Assembly: GCA_046263755.1 (NCBI GenBank)
Contig: JBJYZC010000015.1
Span: 10,053 to 74,052, forward strand
Length of the DNA stretch: 64,000 nucleotides
From: Lachnocurva sp029100405
GTDB taxonomy: Bacteria; Bacillota; Clostridia; Lachnospirales; Lachnospiraceae
Direction: 5' to 3'
The notes under the pieces were generated by a model that had not been told where the DNA came from, made no database searches, and saw only the letters and a list, made by a program, of their open reading frames with translations. Below are positions 59,878 to 64,000 of this stretch, piece after piece (within the stretch, counting starts at the first letter, position 1; each line of letters begins with the position of its first letter). The position numbers and the translations under genes were made by a program.

Positions 59878-60370
59878 TCATATGATAATCCCCTCCAGAT
59901 GATCGCACTCATGCTGGATGATCTGCGCGGTCCAGCCAGTGAATTTCTGAACATGCTTCTTCATGTCCAGATCCTGGTATTCCAGTTTAATTTCACGAAA
60001 CCGCTTAGTCTTCCGGGTGCCAGTTAGAGAAAGGCAGCCCTCTTCCGTTTCGAATGGCCTGGTCTTCTTAAGAATGGCCGGATTCAGCATAGCTACGTTG
60101 ACAAGGCCCATATTGACGGCGATAATCTGCTTCTTCACGCCGATCACCCATATGCTACGCATATGGGCCGCGGGCGCGCTCGAGAGCGTCCATGCAAGCA
60201 TGGCGCTCTCTCACTTTGCCTTCGCGAATATTGGCCGCCATTCCAACGCACTCGTTTGCATGCGCTTCCAGCGTATCCAAAAGATCACGTGCGACCTGAA
60301 GATCAGCTTCCGTCGCCGGCTCCGATTTCTGTGCGAGGAAGAAGACATCCCTCATGATTTCTCTGACCAT
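59878..60370 (-). pseudogene. def: peptide deformylase-like gene disrupted by an 82-bp insert
   Basis: The ATG at 60370 (GGGAG upstream) encodes MVREIMRDVFFLAQKSEPAT and on to CVGMAAN (motif 1). An insert then shifts the frame and introduces TAG. Beyond it the gene resumes: IGVKKQIIAVNMG, EEGCLSLTG (motif 2) and IIQHECDHLEGI (motif 3). All catalytic residues (Cys, two His, Glu) survive in the second part. As written no full-length deformylase can be made unless the insert is bypassed. Another copy must exist elsewhere. Confidence 0.85.
60146..60227 (-). mobile_element. 82-bp two-hairpin palindromic insert in def
   Basis: Boundaries follow from the broken coding sequence (AAT-AT then GATCGGCGTG). 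Inside: GAGAGCG/CGCTCTC with inner CCATGC/GCATGG (60182-60210), and a perfect CCATATGC/GCATATGG (60148-60166). The region between is GC-rich (CGCGCCCGCGGCC-like). There is no open frame and no second copy in the window. It is REP/MITE-like. Confidence 0.75.
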
Positions 60371-60374
60371 TCGT

Positions 60375-60572
60375 TTACTCCCTATTCTTCCCATGGTCTA
60401 TATTTACCTGAATACTTCTCTTGCCGTGGGTATATTCAAATGATTCCGGTTCTTTTCCTTCCTCGACATACCTCTCATATTCCTCCGGTGTCAGTCGCTT
60501 TTGTACCTCATAGAATTCATCCTTGAATCTTGTGCTTCCACATAAGGTTATTACGTTATATCCACCAACCAT
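60375..60572 (-). CDS. truncated nucleoside 2-deoxyribosyltransferase-like remnant
   Basis: A 65-residue frame with AGGAG before its ATG. Residues 5-27 (YNVITLCGSTRFKDEFYEVQKRL) match the N-terminus of a nucleoside 2-deoxyribosyltransferase-like family. After QKRLT the sequence changes to a charged tail (PEEYERYVEEGKEPESFEY) that does not continue the fold. I read it as a deletion chimera; it may still be translated. Confidence 0.6.
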   Translation of the reverse strand: MVGGYNVITLCGSTRFKDEFYEVQKRLTPEEYERYVEEGKEPESFEYTHGKRSIQVNIDHGKNRE

Positions 60573-60586
60573 TTTCCACTGCTCCT

Positions 60587-60848
60587 TTACACCACAGCCG
60601 TTTCTTGTATTTTTAATTTTCTGACGCTATCATCTAAAGCTGTCAGAATGTCCAAAACATTTTTCACATCTTCCCTTTCAAATTCTGACTGCTCGTCTTC
60701 AAAATGTGTTCCCTTGTTAAGAACTCGCCAGTTATCTTGCTCTTTTATTGCTTCCAGCTTTTCCGTAATACTCTCCATACCTTGTATCTTTTTGGTTTTC
60801 TTTATAAGAGCATTAACAATTGAAGACAGATCCGGTAGAGACTTTGGC
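60587..60848 (-). pseudogene. displaced C-terminal end of the RecF/Rad50-like ATPase
   Basis: In the -1 frame relative to the ATPase gene, continuous coding from about 60848 reads PKSLPDLSSIVNALIKKTKK...MESITEKLEAIKEQDNWRVLNKGTHFEDEQ...FEREDVKNVLDIL. The NKGTHFED pattern is common at the C-terminus of such ATPases. One missing base in the CGCC tract (60846-60849) would explain the split. An ATG at 60778 could start the tail separately, but a weak ribosome site makes this unlikely. Confidence 0.7.
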
Positions 60849-63216
60849 GATTCATATCAACTGATATCTCTCCATTTGAAGTTTTGGAAATCTTGTTCCA
60901 TAAATTATAAGAAACACTTTCCATAGCCTGTCTGCATTTTGATGCTGCATCCTTCAACTCACTCTCTTCATACTTCTTTTTTGCAGCTTCAATTGGAGTT
61001 TTAGCATCAGAATACTGAACCACAACTCCTCTTTCTTGTAATGTATCTGCCGGAAGGAATTTATATATAATGGCGTCCCTACTCGTTCTTGATGATCCAA
61101 GTCTATCTTTCAATTTCAGAACAAACTGTTCGCCATGAGTAGATAGTATTATTTGCTTATCCTTAAAATCCTCGTGAACCATAATGAGGTTTGCAACTCC
61201 GTTCCTATGCTCGTCATCAATGGCATTTACAATGTCATCAAAAATGATAAAGTTGAGATTGTCTTTAGCTGCCTTCGCTAACAAAATAGATAAGCCAAGT
61301 ATTTTTATATGACCCTCACTTAAAACCTGTAAAGCATCAGAAGTGCTTCCATCCATAAAAGTTATAGTCAATTTGTTTGAATCACCAAACGGAAGGCTAA
61401 GATTCGACAGCATTTCAAAGTCGGCATCCCCTTTGTTTATAACGTTGTAGTAATCAACAATCTTGCTTTCCAAATCCTGAGCAATCAATTCCGGTAGTTT
61501 ATCAGCATATTCATAAAGATTCGCCACTATCTTTTGATATGCCTCCATAATTTTACCGTTATATTCGGCTTGCTTTTTTTCTGCTTGAATCTTCTTTAAG
61601 GTTGCGGCGCTTTTTTTATCAAACTCCGCAATAAAAGCCTTATTATCTTCAACGAGCTTCTCTTTCTCCGATAGTTGAGTGGATAATGTAACCAGCTCTT
61701 TTTCCTTGCCTTGTAGCTTTTCTACTTCCTTCGAATATGCAGCATTCTTCTTTTCTGCTGCGTTGTTATAGTCTTTAATCTTGGTTTCTACATCTTCATC
61801 ATTGAGAGTCTTGAAAATCATGCAAATATCAAACCACCGTTCTACAGACTGTTCATATTTCTCAATATCAGAAGCTGCTACTGTAACAAAATCTGAAATC
61901 GTAACACCTAACAAATCCATTAGTTCTGTGTTAGCCTTAAACAATAAATCCAATTCATCAATACTTGTTTTACATTCGGCGGATTTATCCCTTATAAGTT
62001 GCTTAATACTGTCAATTTCCTTGTATTCTTCTATCTTTTCCTTTGCATAAGAATACGGATTCCTTTCGGCCTTACTCACTGGAGTCCCACAAACAGGACA
62101 TGTGTCTGTCTCGTCCAGTTGCGCAATAGATTCATATAGTTGTTTATAATTCAGCTCCATTGCCTTATTTGCCAGTTCGTTTCTCTTCTCAATTATCAAG
62201 TTGAGACAGTTTATTATTTCATTGCAATTATTTTTAATTGAGTTGAAGTTTTCCTTCTCAATAGGCTTAACAGTTTCAGCATCCTTTCTTTGTATTTTTT
62301 TAGTCAAGATACCACTTTCAGAGTCATCATAGAAGTCTATAGCCTGTTGAATCGTTTTTATCTCATCATGTTCCTTGGTCAAGCCATCAATCGCTTTTTT
62401 AATCTCATCCTTTATCTGTTTCAGTCCCTTTTCCTGCTCAGATAATTCATTATTTTTCCCATCTCTAACAGCCTGCTGTTCCCTAAATGACTCTTCCGTG
62501 GACGATTTTATTGAAAGATATCTTTCATCAAAATTCTTTGTAAAATCTTGCACAAAGCCAGAAAACTCTGACAGCCCAAACAAGGCAGCCATGCGCTCGC
62601 TCTGATTTTTAGCATTAAGGCCACTTATATGTGAAAAATCTGTTATACGGTTTTTCTCTATGAAAGCAAATCTATATGCCTCATAATCATCGCTGGCATC
62701 GGCTTCAGTTCCATCTTCAAACAAACAACGGATTACCGGAGCTATTCCCTTATTGGTTGAGGTATTCTTGATATATGTTGATAATTTTATATGATCTGCC
62801 TCAGCCTCTTCGATACTTCCAAGAAGACCATATTCCAAAGCTTCACTAAAGCTTGTCTTTCCCGATCCATTTGGTCCATATAAAAGGACATACTGTTTTT
62901 CAAGGTTAAAGGTTCTACTTGTCGCAAACCCTCTAAATGAATTCACATCCAATGATACTATACGCTTTATCCTGTTCTGAATTGCCCTTCCACCTATAGA
63001 AATATCCAGCAACGATGAATCGCATTTTTCCTTTTTTGCTGATACCAACTCAGCAAATTTCTTTATGCGTTTCCCTCCGGCAGTACCACCAGCATCAATC
63101 AGCTCTTCAAAGTTTTGAAGAATAATGTTTGCTACGGTAATATCATATGGATCCAATTCATCTATGTTTAAAGTGTCTCTCCATTTCTTTAATTCCTGCG
63201 CAATAATTGTAGCCAT
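60802..63216 (-). CDS. RecF/Rad50-like AAA ATPase beside brxL, frameshifted near its end
   Basis: An 804-residue P-loop ATPase of the SMC/RecF type. Walker A YGPNGSGKTSFSEAL is near residue 133. Long coiled coils surround a CPVCGTPV (zinc-hook-like) near 378. The signature VLSEGHIKILGLSILLA is near 630, and Walker B NFIIFDDIVNAIDDEHR follows. The last 19 residues (RQSLYRICLQLLMLL) are out of frame; the natural end is encoded to 60587. It starts one base after the brxL stop, so the two are coupled, suggesting a defence role. Confidence 0.8.
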   Translation of the reverse strand: MATIIAQELKKWRDTLNIDELDPYDITVANIILQNFEELIDAGGTAGGKRIKKFAELVSAKKEKCDSSLLDISIGGRAIQNRIKRIVSLDVNSFRGFATSRTFNLEKQYVLLYGPNGSGKTSFSEALEYGLLGSIEEAEADHIKLSTYIKNTSTNKGIAPVIRCLFEDGTEADASDDYEAYRFAFIEKNRITDFSHISGLNAKNQSERMAALFGLSEFSGFVQDFTKNFDERYLSIKSSTEESFREQQAVRDGKNNELSEQEKGLKQIKDEIKKAIDGLTKEHDEIKTIQQAIDFYDDSESGILTKKIQRKDAETVKPIEKENFNSIKNNCNEIINCLNLIIEKRNELANKAMELNYKQLYESIAQLDETDTCPVCGTPVSKAERNPYSYAKEKIEEYKEIDSIKQLIRDKSAECKTSIDELDLLFKANTELMDLLGVTISDFVTVAASDIEKYEQSVERWFDICMIFKTLNDEDVETKIKDYNNAAEKKNAAYSKEVEKLQGKEKELVTLSTQLSEKEKLVEDNKAFIAEFDKKSAATLKKIQAEKKQAEYNGKIMEAYQKIVANLYEYADKLPELIAQDLESKIVDYYNVINKGDADFEMLSNLSLPFGDSNKLTITFMDGSTSDALQVLSEGHIKILGLSILLAKAAKDNLNFIIFDDIVNAIDDEHRNGVANLIMVHEDFKDKQIILSTHGEQFVLKLKDRLGSSRTSRDAIIYKFLPADTLQERGVVVQYSDAKTPIEAAKKKYEESELKDAASKCRQAMESVSYNLWNKISKTSNGEISVDMNRQSLYRICLQLLMLL

Positions 63217-63217
63217 A

Positions 63218-64000
63218 TTATTCCACCCCTAACGCTTTAAATACAGCATCTTCTGCACTCTGATAGAACACCAAACTAAAGCTGCTCATAAGCTCAGCTG
63301 GTACTGTTCCCAAATCAACAGCTGATGTCTGTGGTAATAATACTTTCTTTGCACCACTATCAAGGCATACTTGTAACGTGCTTGCCAAGTTATCTGCCTT
63401 CATAATCGTGCCGCCAATACTGAAATCTCCAATAACAACCATAGAGCTCTGAACTGGTCTTCCAAGTCCGATAGAACATAACGCAATAAGCGTAGGAAGA
63501 GCCAATTTGTGAGTCATACCTATGCCCTGAAGATCCTGATAATTTATTACAAAATCTTTATTGAGCACACCAAGAGAACCGCTAATTCTATTTCCATTAG
63601 CCTTAAGGAAATTGAATGCAGTATCTACAGCCTCTTTACATTCTCTATCAGTCCCAAGACCTGTACGATCAAACTTACCGTTACCAGGAAGCATCTGTGA
63701 TTCCAGCCGAAATACGCCGATCATCCCAGACTTGCCGCGGGATACCGTGTACACCTGTCCCGGATTGCACATGCCTTCAGGGATCAGTTTGCCACCACCC
63801 TGTTCTGGAACTGAAACGAATTTCTCTTCAAAGGTTTCGTTGTCGATGTAGCTGAAGTTCACATCGTAAAACTCCATGCCGCCCAGCTTCTTAAGCTGTT
63901 CCTTGACGCGGCGACGCATTTCCAGTGCCATCGTCAGGCACTCCGCTACATCGTCTTTTGTAAAGCTGCCGTCCGGATACAAGAGCTTAATGTAACCGTC
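63218..64000 (-). CDS. brxL: BREX Lon-like protease BrxL, C-terminal part
   Basis: The last 260 codons; the 5' part is outside the window and the frame is open to 64000. The Lon-type domain shows GVLNKDFVINYQDLQGIGM, then KLALPTLIALCSIGLGRPVQSSMVVIGDFSIGGTI, VCLDSGAKKVLLPQTSAVDLG and the end YQSAEDAVFKALGVE, all characteristic of BrxL. BrxL is the last core gene of type I BREX phage-defence loci, so pglX, brxC and others would be expected upstream, beyond 64 kb. Confidence 0.88.
   Translation of the reverse strand, partial: DGYIKLLYPDGSFTKDDVAECLTMALEMRRRVKEQLKKLGGMEFYDVNFSYIDNETFEEKFVSVPEQGGGKLIPEGMCNPGQVYTVSRGKSGMIGVFRLESQMLPGNGKFDRTGLGTDRECKEAVDTAFNFLKANGNRISGSLGVLNKDFVINYQDLQGIGMTHKLALPTLIALCSIGLGRPVQSSMVVIGDFSIGGTIMKADNLASTLQVCLDSGAKKVLLPQTSAVDLGTVPAELMSSFSLVFYQSAEDAVFKALGVE

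Overview
The window looks like chromosome from a low-to-mid GC Gram-positive anaerobe of the Clostridia (Bacillota), most likely a Lachnospiraceae member. Pointers are a long-form RaiA/HPF, T-box and TPP leaders, a GlpP antiterminator, a DUF4250 protein, group-II ECF transport, a class B sortase with SPxTG substrates, strong AGGAGG ribosome sites and many U-tract terminators. I cannot name the genus. No rRNA, tRNA, CRISPR array or complete insertion sequence was seen.

Layout. 1-2.1 kb: the end of an alpha/beta hydrolase and an orphan HTH regulator. 2.6-7 kb: hpf, an SDR oxidoreductase and a polar amino-acid ABC transporter. 7.2-7.5 kb: a head-to-head array of a 71-bp repeat. 7.8-15.3 kb: a glycerol-3-phosphate oxidation operon (GlpA-type dehydrogenase, FAD oxidoreductase, DUF1667) behind a leader terminator, then gpmI, DUF4250, murI, glpP (probably the antiterminator acting on that leader) and dtd. 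15.3-22.9 kb: a membrane diguanylate cyclase, mgtE with an upstream reading frame, a Y-family polymerase divergent from an S24 repressor, a small XRE regulator and an RsmH-like methyltransferase. 22.9-26.1 kb: TPP-riboswitch operon thiM-thiE-thiW-thiD. 26.1-31.6 kb: class B sortase, O-antigen-ligase-like protein, a secreted protein ending in SPKTG, and a DUF2798-type membrane protein. 31.8-36.7 kb: T-box-controlled trpD-trpCF-trpB-trpA. 37.2-40.4 kb: nitrilase, LysR regulator and MFS exporter.

40.5-52.8 kb reads as one theme: DUF4430 surface protein, EcfT, fused EcfA1A2, S component, SPATG-anchored beta-propeller protein, MetH reactivation domain, MetH without its own reactivation domain, and homocysteine methyltransferase-MetF. 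I infer corrinoid uptake coupled to B12-dependent methionine synthesis. 52.9-57.1 kb is the NiaR regulon (niaR, nadC, nadB, nadA) with a symmetric operator/promoter region. 57.3-64 kb is accessory: split chromate transporter, PrsW-GNAT fusion, a peptide deformylase broken by an 82-bp two-hairpin insert, a truncated nucleoside-processing remnant, a frameshifted RecF/Rad50-like ATPase and the C-terminal end of BrxL. It is the edge of a BREX-type defence island.

Two genome-scale signals cut across the genes. Short tandem repeats recur at gene ends and often include the stop codon. The 12-mer GAAATATAGACC (core AATATAGACC) occurs far more often than chance, on both strands and in two reading contexts.
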